A stretch of DNA of 64,000 bases. Origin: Eucommia ulmoides (taxonomy: Eukaryota; Streptophyta; Magnoliopsida; Garryales; Eucommiaceae). Position 1 is the first letter of the stretch, and each line of letters begins with the position of its first letter. The stretch covers positions 25,417,212 to 25,481,211 of the forward strand of contig CM028335.1 in the NCBI GenBank assembly GCA_016647705.1, given 5' to 3'. Under the pieces are notes generated by a model. It was given only the letters and a program-made list of their open reading frames with translations, did no database searches and was not told the DNA's origin. The position numbers and the translations under genes are program-made. Of this stretch, positions 32,030 through 44,121 are shown piece by piece.

Positions 32030-33139
32030 ATGCGGAGGATTAGGAGTACCTTTTTTCTCTTTCGGGACAACTTTACTTTTTATCTCATTTGAGCTCATAA
32101 TTGATTTGGGTGCGCAATTCTTCTTAGCTTGTTCGTATCCTCTCTTCCTTTGATTTTTTCCATTTGATTTATTGATGATTCCCTTTGCACGTATCGCTTG
32201 TGGCTTCTTGGTGATATCCCATCTTGGATTTTGTACAACTTTTCTCTTTGCACATTTTTCTTGTGGCTTCTTTGTAACTTCACCTCTTGTCTTTGGTGCA
32301 TCTTTTTGCTTTGCACATGTCGCTTGTGAATCTTTGATGACTTCCTGTTTTAGCTTTGATATAAACTCTTTAATTATTTCTTCAGGTCCACTTCCGACAT
32401 TTTGTAATTCTGCACAAGACATTTCAATAATTTTATTCAGTATCCATTTCATTTTGGATTCGTTTTTGTTAGATATAATTTTAGGGTTCCAAAACGGACA
32501 TAATACTTTAAAATGCCCAATCCTATTACAATAAAAACATCTCAAATCCAACTTATCATAGAAAGTACGAGATGTAAAATAAGAATAATTTCTAACAATA
32601 GCCACATAATTATCACTGGATTGTGATGAAGGATGAGACGATGAAACATATCCACTTGGCCTAGAAAAATCATTTTCAAAATATCTCGAAATAGACTTAA
32701 GGTCGAATTTTGATTCTTCAAAATTTTTCTTAAGTAAATCAATTTTTGAATCAAGATCTGACCTTTACTTATAAATCATGTCAAGAGTATTTTTTAAAAC
32801 TTGTTTTCATTTTCAAGAGAATCCACTTTAGAGAGTAAATTATTAATTTAAAAAATAACGTCCGAAAACTCTTTTGAATCATAATAATCATCTAAATGCA
32901 CTTTAGATTTTTGAACATTTTTTCTACTATTTTCAAAAGAATCAATTTTTTTTTTTTTTTAAACTCAAACTCTCTTTAGCAAAAAGTAGTGTGAAAGAAA
33001 GTAATTTTTCCATAACAATATGGATATTTTCATTACCATCATCTCCATCACTACCACACGAATCACAAGAATCATAAACCACATTGTCATATAAGGATCT
33101 ATCATCATCAAGAGAAGATACACAAAAAATATTATTCAT
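32030..33139 (-). pseudogene. Gag-like zinc-knuckle protein of TR-GAG copy 2
   Basis: It begins MNNIFCVSSLDDDRS at 33139, with the acidic stretch CGSDGDDGNENIHIVMEK. Broken coiled-coil frames follow. A 192-codon open frame (32605-32027) then carries the zinc knuckle CFYCNRIGHFKVLC and a basic tail with repeats of ATCAKQKD, EKCAKRKVV and KKPQ. The frame reads tryptophan at the codon that is a stop in copy 1. Conservation of the zinc knuckle and CAKRK repeats in two copies suggests that this Gag-like protein was maintained while the family was active. Confidence 0.65.
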
Positions 33140-33208
33140 GGTGTGTGCACGTGACCGGTTTAGCTAGGATGTTAAGCCTAACGAGCTAAAACTAACTCTG
33201 ATGTCAAT

Positions 33209-35351
33209 TGCTGGCCTAGTAGAATACCCAAGAGGGGGGTGAATTGGATAATTAAAAAATATCAGAGAAAAAATAATACTTCAAAAATCAAACAATTAAT
33301 TTTATCCTAAAATTAATTATTATCTTTATAGCAGCGGATAAGTGTAATAAGCTCTAGGTGCACACCCAAAGAACACAAGATAAAATAAAAAAAATAAACA
33401 ATAAAGTACATACCAATATATCTTGGTTCACCAACCTACTCTTGGCTAATCTAGTCCTCCGAGCTCCACAGAGATTTGCACCCACTAAACTCAAGATCTT
33501 TTTAAAGGTAGGAACCAAACCCTCACAAAAATTATTTTCGCAAGCTCAGAATCAACCTTTACAAAAAAAAATTCTAGACTCAGGAATAACCTCTACTTTT
33601 TGCAGACTCAAGAATAACCTAATTCTATTATAGGGAGAATCACAACCTATTTTTTTTTATACCTTAGGCTCAAGAACCAAAACCTCACAAAAATGCTCTA
33701 ATTACTATTTTTCCAGGTAAGGATGGAACTTTTACAAATCACTCACAATCAATTTTATCTAGGAAGACTTACTACCTCAATCTCTTTATAGGAAGAGACT
33801 GAAAATCGGCTACCATTTGATTAAATACCCCCAATAGTATTTCATCCGTCATACTACTCACCAATACAAATTGATAAGCAGATTATCTCACTCGGAGCTT
33901 CTACCATCTCAGATAAATTAAAATTCGATTAATATCTCAAATCTAGTGATAGAAAAATGTGAGATTGAAAATCTGATTTTAAACAAAAGATGGGTAGCAA
34001 ATAATTGAGCACGTAATCAAATTCAAGAAATTGTTTATAAAATATTTTCTTCAATAAAAATCAAAAATAATTTCTAAAGATCAATTTCTAAAAAATTAAA
34101 TAAGCAATGCACAATAGAAAATAATTGGAAAGATCTCACCCGGAATCTATAGAAAAAATAAATAGAGCGATGATACTTCAGGTCCGGTAGCAACAAAGAT
34201 TACTAGCAATGATTCTCAAGATCGTCTCTTAGAATAACTCTCACAAAATCTCAGAAAGATAACTCTTAGAATAACACAATATGATCTTATCTCTTTAAGC
34301 TCACTTCTCTTGATTCTATGTTTCACTGCTCTTAGATATAAGAAAAATGCAGGTCCATATATATAGGAAATAATCAGCTCTTTAACGGCTAGTTCTCATG
34401 TGTCATGGAAATTAAATGTTCTCTTAGACCCCATATATCATTATGACCTCATATTGGTTCAATTCACTAAATTATAGCTTTCAACACTTTCAATTAAGTC
34501 CCCCAAATATTTCTCAATCTTAATTAGAATAGAATAGAAACAATTTCATGTACCAAATTGAGAAATATTAAAACTTAATGAACCAACTTAATAGGATTTA
34601 AATAATAGATTAAACATATCTTAAATATCATTAAATCCCCTTAAATCTTTCTCAAATCTCAACAAAAAACAGCTACTTTTAGATATAATTTCGAAATCCA
34701 CAGTTTCCTGAAACAACACCTTTAGTCGACCGGTCAGTCGATTTCCCAATTCAGGATGTAGCCAAGCCAACGCTGTTGCATTCATCGGTCGACCTACCTG
34801 TCGACTTAGAGATATAAAGAGTTCATCTTCTCTCGGCCGATTGACCTACCTGTCGACTCAGAGATATAGAGAGTTCATGCTGCTTGGTCTGGTCGACTCA
34901 TCAGTCGACTTATGTTTGCTGGATCTCTTTTCTGAACTCATTTTTAACTTTTTCTCTTTTTTACGTTTTTTGCCCCTTTAACCATTTTCTCTTCTAAATT
35001 AGCTCCAATAACTTCTTAAATTTCATTTTAGACAATTACAAATATTTCTTTTAAAACACATAGGAGCAAATAATTTCATCTTATCAAAACACACATAAAC
35101 AATAATTTGTTTTGTGCCGTGTATGTGTTCCTAATTGAGATATTAAGAGTTGAAATTTACCTAAGTTGTTTTCCCTAATTTCTTCAAACTCTTAATTCTT
35201 CATCATCTTTGACATCATCATTTAGCGTCCATTTATAAATTTGTCATTCCATCTTTATCACAGAAACTTAATTAACTGAAGCATTTGAACAAACCATTAG
35301 TTCCATCAAAATATTAACACTTAATTGTTCATCAAAATCTTAGGATCAACA
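33209..35351 (-). repeat. 5' LTR of TR-GAG copy 2 (2143 bp, minus strand)
   Basis: It reads TGTTGATCC...GGCCAGCA on the minus strand and is within 2 bp of the length of the copy 1 5' LTR (2141) and the SIRE-like LTR (2145). The GTCGAC array is at about 34730-34915, and a TATA-like CTATATATATGG (minus strand) lies near 34357-34368. A PBS-like TTGACATCAGAG follows at 33195-33206 (plus coordinates). Confidence 0.85.
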
Positions 35352-35379
35352 CATCAGTTAACGCCTCATCCATATTTTT

Positions 35380-36335
35380 AGACTCAATTTGAGATAAGAA
35401 AGAAAGATTAATTATATACCTAAGAGAAGAACGAGTACTTATACCTCTTTCGAAATTACCAATGATTTCTTTTACTGAATGTCCTGGTACTGTCTTTTTA
35501 GCTCATGGTAAAGTCGAATCATTCTCCTTAGGTTCCTCCTCTTGTTGAGACTCCTTAGGTATATTATCACCTTGGTTTTGATTATTTTTGAAATACCTGC
35601 ATCATCATCATCATCCAAAACCTTTCATGACAAGAATGGATCAGCTTCCTCAAAAACAACATGCATAGTTTCTTCTACTACTAACGTACGTTTATTATAA
35701 ACTCTATAAGTCTTACTGTTAGTAGCATATCCAAGGAAAATTCCATAATCTAATTTAGCATCAAATTTACCAAGATTATTCTTGTCATTCAAAATAAAAC
35801 ACTTACATCCAAATACTTTAAAATAGGAAATATTAGGAGTCTTACCATTCCTTATTTCATATAGGATTTTGTTAAACTCTCTACGAATCGATACCCGATT
35901 CACCACGTGGCAAGCTGTACTTACTGTTTCGTCCTAGAAGTAGGTTGGTAAGTAATTTTCATCAAGCATTGTTCTGGCCATCTCTTGAAGTGTCATGTTC
36001 TTCCTTTCCACTACACCATTTTGTTGTAGTGATCTTGGTGCAGAAAAGTTATGAGCATAACCATGCTCGTCACAGTAACTTACCACATCATCATTCTTAA
36101 ACTCTCTTCCTCTATCACTTCGAATGTTAATAATGGAACATTATTTCTCATTTTGAACACTTTTACAAAATTTAGCAAGAACAGAAGCAACCTCACTTTT
36201 CTTAGCAAGAAAAAATACCCAGGTAAGTCTGGAATAATCATCAACTATAACAAACATATAAAACTTACCACCAAAACTAGCAACAGAGTTAGGCCCAAAC
36301 AAATCAAGATGCAATAATTCAAGACATCTAGACAT
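35380..36335 (-). pseudogene. SIRE-like integrase
   Basis: Minus-strand frames carry LLHLDLFGPNSVASFGGK (first catalytic Asp), IVDDYSRLTWVFFLAKKSE and, near 35906-35625, NKILYEIRNGKTPNISYFKVFGCKCFIL followed by KLDYGIFLGYATNSKTYRVYN. Frames shift between about 36140 and 35906. Pol stops at about 35352, where the nested LTR begins. Confidence 0.8.
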
Positions 36336-36500
36336 GGATATGTGTATATTTTTCTTAAATGATGATCTAACCTACTTGCCTAATTAACATGCATCACATA
36401 CTTTATCTTTCATAAATTTTAAATCAGGTAGGCCACATACAAGACTCTTCTTAGATAAATTAGAGATTAACTCCATAATAGCATGCCCAAGTTTTCTATG

Positions 36501-36833
36501 TCATAACCAACTATTCTCAGATAAAGAATTCAAACAAAATAAATTTTGAGAATTAAAATCATCAAATGAGTAAGTATAAACATTCTCAAAACGTGATACA
36601 ACTAACAAGATACTACTATCATGACTATTCTTAATAAAACACCTATCATGATTCAATATAACATTATAGCCCTTGTCACATAGTTGACTAATACTAAACA
36701 AATTGTGTTTAAGTCTATTAACTAGTAACACATCTTTAATAATAGTAGTATCATTACCGATATTACCTATACCGATAATTTTACCCTTTGCGTTGTCTCC
36801 GAAAGTCACATGACCTCCATTTTTAGGTGTCAA
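36501..36833 (-). pseudogene. SIRE-like GAG-pre-integrase domain
   Basis: The 110-codon frame contains GGHVTFGDNAKGKIIGIGNIG, then DVLLVNRLKHNLFSISQLCDKGYNV, the classic region between protease and integrase in copia polyproteins. The protease stretch upstream is recognisable only weakly, at about 36840-36900 (SRYMTG-like). Confidence 0.8.
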
Positions 36834-37049
36834 AGATGTAAATTTTCATTTGTCTCCTGTCATGTATCGAGAATAACCACTATCTAGGAACCATTTGTCC
36901 TTACTTATTGAAGCTTTTAGAATAACTTGAAAAGAGCACCTCAAAAAGTTCCTAAGTGGTACCCAGCCTAAGTGGGTCCGATCTTGTTAGTCGGGATAAT
37001 TTTAGTTCCTTTTAGAACCCAAACTTGTTTACAGTTAGATATTTTTTAC

Positions 37050-38320
37050 GAATAGTATGCCTCACAACATTACATTTAAAACATCTAACACGATCCTTGG
37101 TTTCAGAAAAGAATTTGTGAAAACGTTTTTATCTGAAATCCAATACCAACTTTATTAAAAACTCCACGTGAACTTCCCAAAAACATTTTCAAGTTATTTT
37201 CACCGCCGATGAATTTGAGAACAATTGATTGCAAATCCATCAGGTTGGATTTCAATTCATTGTTTTCAGATTTGTTGTCCATCACTTACTTGTTTAATGT
37301 ATTAAATGTATTTTGAAGGGTATTTATTTTAGAACACTGGTTTTTATAATCATAATAAAGTTATTGATAAATATCAAATAATTCATCAAAATCTAAAGGA
37401 CAAGAACTTAAACATTTAGTTACCTCACTACCAATGGCCATTAATGCAAACATGGACATATCTTCATTATCTGATTTTTTCGAGCTACTTGAATTAGTAT
37501 CCTCCCAAGTAGCCTTCATGGATTTCTTCTTACTCTTCTTTGTTTTCTTTTTTTTTTTCTTCGGTTCGGGACAATCATTTTGAAAGTGATTGGTCTTGTG
37601 ATAGTTGTAACATTCCACTTTAGTTATGTTGAGGTTTCTTCTCCCATGGAATATGCGTTGAGTCATTCTTCTAAAATTCTTTGTGAGAAGCGCCACATCT
37701 TTCTCTTGCTCACTGTCAAGACTTTCATTATCATTGTCATCCTCTTATTCAATTTTCTGAGCTTTTAGCTCCAAGGATTTCGTCTTACTATTTTCGATGT
37801 CATCCTTATATCCTTTAATCACCGCTTCATGAGTCATCAAGTTGCCTATTAGATCATCAATTTCGTATTTGCCAAGATCATTGGCTTCCTCAATTGTCGT
37901 CACTTTTTACTCTCATATTTTTGTTAAAGATCTTAGGATCTTTTGAACTCTATCCTCCATAGAGTATGGCTTTCCAAGTTGACTCAAGTTATTGCAAATG
38001 TTGTTGAAGCAAATATACATCTCATGAATTGATTTAGTTTCTTCCATTATGAATAACTCAAATTTTCTTATAAGAGCGTTAATTTTCGATTGCTTCACTT
38101 GACTTGTCCCTTTGTGGGTAACTTGAAGCTTATCCCACATCTCATTTGCAGATTTACGACCTGAAACTTTAGAATATTCATTAGCATCTAAAGAGCAAAA
38201 TAGAATGTTAATAACCTAAGAGTTTATAGAGAGTTTTTGCTTATCAGAAGCAGTTCGTTGTTCTTTCTTCTTCTTGACTCCATTTTTCATTGGAATAAAC
38301 AGACCATCCTCGATTGTTAG
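37050..38320 (-). pseudogene. SIRE-like Gag (broken)
   Basis: Minus-strand fragments show a Gag core with MWDKLQVTHKGTSQVKQSKI and a SIHEMYICFNNICNNLSQLGK block (38140-37913). The first zinc knuckle reads CYNYHKTNHFQNDC near 37615, with the second Cys changed to Tyr. A lysine run follows, then an ATWEDTNSSSSKKSDNE acidic stretch (37500-37440), a coiled-coil-like part and a second knuckle start CFKCNVVRH near 37075. The layout matches SIRE-type Gag. Its distal half, acidic then coiled coil then knuckle, parallels the only protein of the TR-GAG elements. Confidence 0.7.
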
Positions 38321-38501
38321 CCACATATCGTAATTTGTAGCCTGAAGAAGGCTATCATTTTGTCTTTCCAGAACGAATAACTTTCACATGCAAACAAAGA
38401 TGGTCGGTGCATAGACTGTCTCTCAGCTAGTGTGCCTATTATGTGCGCCATGTGATCTTTGTTAGCTAAGTTTGTCGAGCTAAACCAACTCTGATACTAA
38501 T

Positions 38502-40646
38502 TGTTGGCCTAGTGAAATATCCAAGAAGGGGAGTGAATTGGCTAAATTAAAAAATATCATAGAAAACAATACTTTAATAACTCAAAGAATTAATTTTAAT
38601 CCTAAATTAATTATTATCTTTATATCACAGCGGAAATATAAAATCAACTAGGTGCATACCAAACAAAAATAAAAATGTAAAGATAGTAGCACACCAGAAA
38701 TTTATACTGGTTCACCAAGTTACTCTTGGCTAATTCAGTCATCTGAGCCCCACGGAGAGTCACACCTACTAAACTCAAGATCCCTTTAAAGGTAGGAACC
38801 AAACTTTCACAAAGATTCTTTTACAGGCTTAGAATTAACTTTTACAAATTTATTTTTACAAGCTTAGGAATAACCTCTACTTTTTACAAGCTCAAGAATA
38901 ACCTAATTCTTTTTAACACAAAGGCTAAAGAATCAAAATCTCACAAACTCTCCAAATATCCTTGTACCCGGTAAGGATTGAACCGTTATAAATTTCTTAC
39001 AAGACAAATCAATTCAGGAAGAATTACTACCTCAATCTCTTTAAAAGAAGAGACTAAAACCAGCTACCCTTAGATTAAATACTCCCAACAGTATTTAATC
39101 CACCACTCAACTTACCAATTAAAAATTAACAAATGATTTTTCTCACTCGGAGTTTCTACCACCTCAGATAAATTAAAACTCGATTAATATACCAAAACTA
39201 GTGATAGAAAAGTGAGATATTAAAAATCTAATTTCAAACAAAAATGGGTAACACGTAATTGATCACATAATCAGATTACTTCAAGAAATTGTTTAAAAAA
39301 TATTTTTCAATAAAAAATCAGAAAACAATTTCTAAAGATCAAATTCCAAAAAATAATCAAGCAATACTAAATAGAAAGTAATTTGGAAAGATCTCACCCG
39401 AAATTCACCGAAAGAATAATTATAGCAATGTTACTTTAGATTCGGTAGTAACAATGATTCATAGCAAATAATTCTCAAGAATGACTCTTAGAAAAGCTCT
39501 CACATTTCTCAATATGATTTCTTTTCGAAAAGCTCAGTATAATCACTTGATCTCTCTTAATCTCTCTTACTGATATGAAAAATGAAGGTCTAAATAAATG
39601 GGATTAAAATAAGCTCTCTAACGGCTAGTTCCCATTTGTTATGACACTTAATTACTCTTATAGACCCCTTATATCATTAAGACTCCATTCAGATTCAAAT
39701 CACTTAATTATAACTTTTAAACTTCTCAATTAAGTCTCCCAAATATTTCTTAATCACAATTAAATAGAATAGAAACAATTATATGTATCAAATTGAGAAA
39801 TATTCAAACTTAATGAACCAAATCAATAAGGATATCATAATATGTGTTGCATATCTCAAATAATATTAAATCCCTGAAATCTCTCATGAATCTTAACCAA
39901 AAAATGACTAGTAACGGCTACTTTCAGAATAAAATCCAAAATTTCAAAATATCATGAAACAGTCTCATAAGTCGACTGATCAAGATTACCTGTCGACCGA
40001 TCGATTCAGGATGTAGCCAAGCCAAGAATGCTATGCCCATCGGTCGACCTATCTGTCGACTTAGAGACTCAAAGAGTTCCGTTTCTTATCACAGGTCGAC
40101 CACCCTATCGATTTATAGATACAGAGAGTTCATATTTAAACTTAGGTCGACCTACCTGTTGACCGAGAGATACAGAATGTTTTCCTTCTTTGTTCCAGTC
40201 GACTTACCTGTCGACTTATGGATGCCTAAATCTCTTCTAAATTCATTCTCATTGACGTTTTCGCCCCTTTAACCATTTTTGTTTCTTGGTTAGCTCTACT
40301 AAATACTTAAATTCAATTTTAATCAATTATAAATATTTCTTTTTCAATTACACATAGAAGCAAATAATTTAGCTAATTAGAATCCTATTAAAAACACACA
40401 TGTTTATAAAAATTATTTAAAAATCTTTTTGTGTCGTGTGTGATCCTAATTGGGATATTAAGAGTTTAAAATTTAACCTGAATTGTTTTTCCTAGGTTCT
40501 TCAAATTCTCCAGCCTCTTAGTCCTTCATCATCTTTATCATCAAGTGTTCATCATTTGGAACTAATTAACTGAAACACTTAATCAAACCATTAGTTCCAT
40601 AAAAAATATCAACTTTTAATTGTTCATCAAAATCTTAAGATCAACA
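38502..40646 (-). repeat. 5' LTR of the SIRE-like element (2145 bp)
   Basis: On the minus strand it begins TGTTGATCTTAAG at 40646 and ends GGCCAACA at 38502. A PBS-like TTAGTATCAGAG follows at 38490-38501. It shares start, end, length and the GTCGAC array (about 39970-40216) with the TR-GAG LTRs. Confidence 0.85.
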
Positions 40647-41010
40647 GTTTTTTTATCTTAAACTTTTTTTTTTCAGTTAAAAAAAATGATAAACTCTTAA
40701 TAATATAGTTCACAACTATATCATGGGTATGAGATTGAATTCATGACATTACTATAGAAATAGTTCTTAGATAATGTTGGATGATGTGGCCTCTCAGGTT
40801 GTCTGTGTTGACGTGTTTGGTGATGTGTCAAAGGTGAGATGACATGATAATGAAGTGGACTACCATGTGGTACTTGACGTGGACCTATTCAGGCATGTAG
40901 ATGTGCTCAGAAGAGAGGTTGCAAATTGTGGTAGTAACTAGTACGGGAGGCAAACTGTGTGCCATTGGAGTTAAGGTTTGTGGCATTAACTTTTGTTGAG
41001 ATACTAGTGT

Positions 41011-41170
41011 TGGGGATAAATCCATATAGATAATCCTACACGGACTTCTTTCTAAAAATAATCTCAAGTAATTAAATAATAAAAAATAACAAACTTGGTA
41101 TTTCACATACCAACCTAGTATTTTACATATCACCATGTATGTATTATATAGCTGTAATTATTCCTTGGAT
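41011..41170 (+). mobile_element. Fragment of copia LTR (TGTTGGGGATAAATCC type)
   Basis: The start TGTTGGGGATAAATCC, followed by ATAATCTCAAGTAATTAAATAAT, parallels the LTR start at 5903. The homology fades after about 160 bp. It is a small truncated relic in an otherwise featureless interval (40647-41490). Confidence 0.45.
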
Positions 41171-41489
41171 ATTCAATTAAAATGTCTTAGTTTTTCAATG
41201 AGATAAAAAATTATTGATATCATAAATATACATGTAACTTTAATTATACATAACTATTTTAATAATATGATTTTTATACATATTTTACAAATATAATTTT
41301 GTTATATAATATATAGAGAGAGGAAAGAATTTTGAAATTCATACAATTACAAATAAAAAATGAAATTGAAGTGAAATAAATGAGGAATTTAAAAAATAGC
41401 AAATTCTCCATTGGAAGGATTTAAAAATAACGTGTTTTGAAGGAATTTGTAAATCTCTTTTATTCTACTATTTTTCAAATGAATGTGTT

Positions 41490-43390
41490 TGGCCCTAGAT
41501 AATGGATAATTTAACATTGATGTTATACAGAATTAATGTGTTTATTGAGTGATTTTAAATTAGAGTTTCGTTTGATCAAATGAGAAAAATATTAAATTGT
41601 AAAAAATATTGATCTTTGAAGATTTGCAAAGACGATGTTTACGAAAGATTCAAGATGGTTGCAAGTGAAAAAGTTGAAGGATTTTCAGAGCATTGAAGAT
41701 GTTTTGTATTTTTTGGGTAAAATAATTCAATACTTTTATGCCCTTAATGCAACCCGATTAGGAGTACGCACGACACTTAAAAATTGATTGTATTATGTGT
41801 GTTATTGTTAGAAGTGATAAATTCGAGATCCTAAATATATTTTCATAAAGTGCTAAATTGAGAAAATATTTTTAAAGCATAAAAAGAGAAGTTTTTGGTC
41901 GCAATGTTTGAGTGACGAAAATGATTGGTCGACTAACAAAAATAGTAGCTTGAAAATAAATATAAGAAGAGCTATTAGCCAAAACGGTCGACCACTGAGA
42001 GTTTTGGTTGACCGACGAATGGCGAAAATGGTCAGAAATTAGACCGTTTGCAAGGGGCCTGTTGATTGACTGGGGGTCCGGTCAACCGACGGTCGCAGAT
42101 TCAGTTTAGTTTGACTGTTTCGATTTTTGAGATTTTCAACTCAAATCCTATGGGTTTGAACTTTAGAAAATTTGATTTTAAGGGGATTTGAGTATATTTC
42201 AAATGTCAATCATATATTTTGAAGATCCTATTAATTGGTTTTTATATTAATTGATTCTATGAGTTTAATTGGTAAAAGTGCTTTCCATATGTAAGGATTT
42301 TGAATTAAAGAAGTTTTGGGAACTAAAGTGAGGTTGTCAAAGAGTGTTTTTAAACCAAATACATATGTTTTGGAAGAGTATTTTATATGGGGTCTTAAAG
42401 TTCCATAGATGGTCTTATATTTAAAAAAAAAAAAAAAAAAACGGTTATAGACATAGTTTGAAATCTATATAATTAGACTTGCGTTTTTCAATTAAATAAA
42501 TCAAGAACAAAGAGTTTAAATCAACAATTGCTTAAACGAGAGAGTTATTCTACTGAAATATTTTTGAGAAAGTGATTTTGAAAGTGTTCTTGATTAAAGC
42601 GTGAAAATATTTTTGCCACTGGTTTGCGATCTATATCTTGTTTTAAGTGTTTTCAAAGGAATCCCGGTGAGATCGTTCTTAACTTTGTTTTACGTGTTCA
42701 ATATTTGATTTAATTGCTATATATATGTGTGTGTGTGTGTGTGTTTATTTGAGCTCATAGTAGCATTTGTGCGAAAAACTATTTTCTAGTTTAAAAATCT
42801 TGAATATTTTGTGAAACAGGTTTTTCATGATAAAATCATTTCTTTTTGTTTAAATTGAAATATCTTGTGGAACAATTTTATTTAAGAATTTGATATAAAT
42901 ATATAGGGTGCTTAAATTGATTAAAATCAAATTGTTTTCTCACGTAGTTCTATCACGTAGCGTTGGGACATTAATTGAGTATAGATTGTATTGAGTTAGT
43001 AGAAACTCATGTGGGTAGAAACTTTTTTTTTTTTTTTATTGGTGAATGTGAGTAGATTAGATACATATGGGTCGGTAACTAATTAGGGTAGATAGTTTGA
43101 TTTTTAGCCTGTGAAAATAATTAAATTTGATTCTTCTTGTAATTGAATTAGGTTAATCTTTAATTTGGTAAAATGATATGGTTTTTCCTGAGCCTGTAAA
43201 AAGGGAAAAGTGTAAAAAATTGATTATGAGTCTGTGCAAAGAATTAGGTTAGTCTTCAGTCTGTAAAAAAAAAATTGTAAGGGTTTGGTTCCTACCTAGA
43301 AAATGAATAAAGGATTAGTGGAATGCGAAAGCCCCGTGGAGCTCAGGGGAGTGAACGTAGGTAAGAGTAGCTTATCGAACAACACCGCCA
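41490..43390 (+). mobile_element. Truncated, diverged LTR of the SIRE/TR-GAG superfamily
   Basis: Blocks follow the same order as in the 9053-11193 LTR: TTTATTGAGTGATTTTAAA at the left, a GGTCGACC/GGTCAACC array at 41930-42095, CCGGTGAGATC near 42663, GTTTGGTTCCTACCT near 43284 and GCCCCGTGGAGCTC near 43332. Both ends are lost. A poly-A run (42422-42440) and a TG dinucleotide run (about 42724-42744) interrupt it. It is the most diverged copy of the family here. Confidence 0.65.
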
Positions 43391-43505
43391 AATCGAATAT
43401 CAACACTGCTGAATTGAATATCAACACCGCCGAAGAACATCACGAAAACGAACACAGCCGAATAACACCACGAAAACGAACAACACCGCCAAATCGAACA
43501 AAAAG
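43378..43505. repeat. Minisatellite of AACACCGCCAAATCGAA-type units
   Basis: Imperfect units built on AACACCGCC(A/G)AA(T/G)(C/A) and TCGAATATC recur about six times with spacing near 20-24 bp. The array lies exactly between the broken LTR end and the 5' region of the dynamin-like fragment. Confidence 0.65.
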
Positions 43506-43605
43506 CCAAAAAAAAAAAAAAAAAACATATTTTAGCTTTATGTATTTGATTCATTACTCTCATATTCAATCATTCATTTGTTTAACGTTTCTTTCTCTCT
43601 CTAAA

Positions 43606-44121
43606 ATGGGTGGGCGCACTGTTTGTATTACAGGCATGGATGAAACTGTGAACGCACTTGTACCTGCGCCACTTCACGACGGCGATATCCCGTTGTTGGC
43701 ATCCTATAACGACCGCATCTGCCACTTACTTGACGCCGTCGACAAGCTCCGCCACCTCAAGGTCATGCAACAAGGCATTCAACTACCCACCATAGTCGTC
43801 GTCGGCGACCAATCCTCCGGCAAGTCCAGCGTCCTGGAGTCCCTCGCCGGAATAAGTCTCCCCCGCGGCCAAGGCATTTGCACCAGGGTACCCCTCATCA
43901 TGAGACTCCAGCACCACCCCAATCTCGTGCCGGAGATCCACCTGGAGTATCACCGGAAGACGGTCCCCACCGACGAAAATCACATCATGGAAGCAATCAA
44001 GTCCGCCACCGACGAGATTGCCGGCAATGGCAAGGGCATATCGAACACTCCTTTAACTTTGGTCGTTAGAAAAAAAGGCGTCCCTGACCTTACAATGTTG
44101 GATCTCTGGTCCTCACGTTAA
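43606..44121 (+). pseudogene. 5' fragment of a dynamin-related GTPase (DRP4-like)
   Basis: The 171-codon frame from ATG 43606 matches the N-terminal GTPase domain of plant DRP4/Mx-like dynamin-related proteins. It has a lead ending LRHLKVMQQGIQLPTIVVVG, the P-loop GDQSSGKSS (residues 67-75) and switch I RGQGICTRVPL with its Thr. TPLTLVVRKKGVPDLTMLDL (148-167) follows, where DLPG is expected, but the frame reads LWSSR and stops. Family members are about 600-700 residues long and continue through GTPase, middle and effector domains; nothing of these follows. G3 and G4 are missing, so it cannot work as a GTPase. An open frame extends upstream in phase to 43303, through the minisatellite into LTR-derived sequence. 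Confidence 0.8.

Larger units (their letters stand above)
31030..35351 (-). mobile_element. TR-GAG-like element, copy 2 (5' LTR and interior, 3' LTR lost)
   Basis: On the minus strand this copy starts TGTTGATCC at 35351 inside the SIRE-like pol, just after a MDEALTDV block. It has a full LTR (35351-33209), a PBS, the Gag-like frame (33139-32030) and a non-coding interior homologous to 12350-13745. At about 31030, where copy 1 enters its A-rich tract and 3' LTR, this copy joins the SIRE-like RT at an ATCATCATC stretch. One deletion that removed the 3' LTR together with flanking pol explains this best. Confidence 0.7.
30355..40646 (-). mobile_element. SIRE/Maximus-like copia element, truncated and interrupted
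   Basis: In minus-strand order there are a 2145-bp LTR (40646-38502), a PBS, Gag (about 38320-37050), pre-integrase (36833-36501), integrase (36335-35380), then a nested TR-GAG copy (35351 to about 31030), then RT and RNase H (31035-30355). The 3' LTR is absent. The pre-integrase (LKHNLFSISQLCDKGYN) and integrase (LLHLDLFGPNSVASFGGK) wording is typical of the SIRE/Maximus group. About 125 residues of pol are missing at the nested junction. Confidence 0.75.

Noticed and set aside
33209-35351. 3' LTR of the SIRE-like element at 35352-38501
   Set aside because: The pol frame is cut in mid-domain at 35352, and the LTR is followed on its other side by a primer-binding site. It is therefore the 5' LTR of a nested element.
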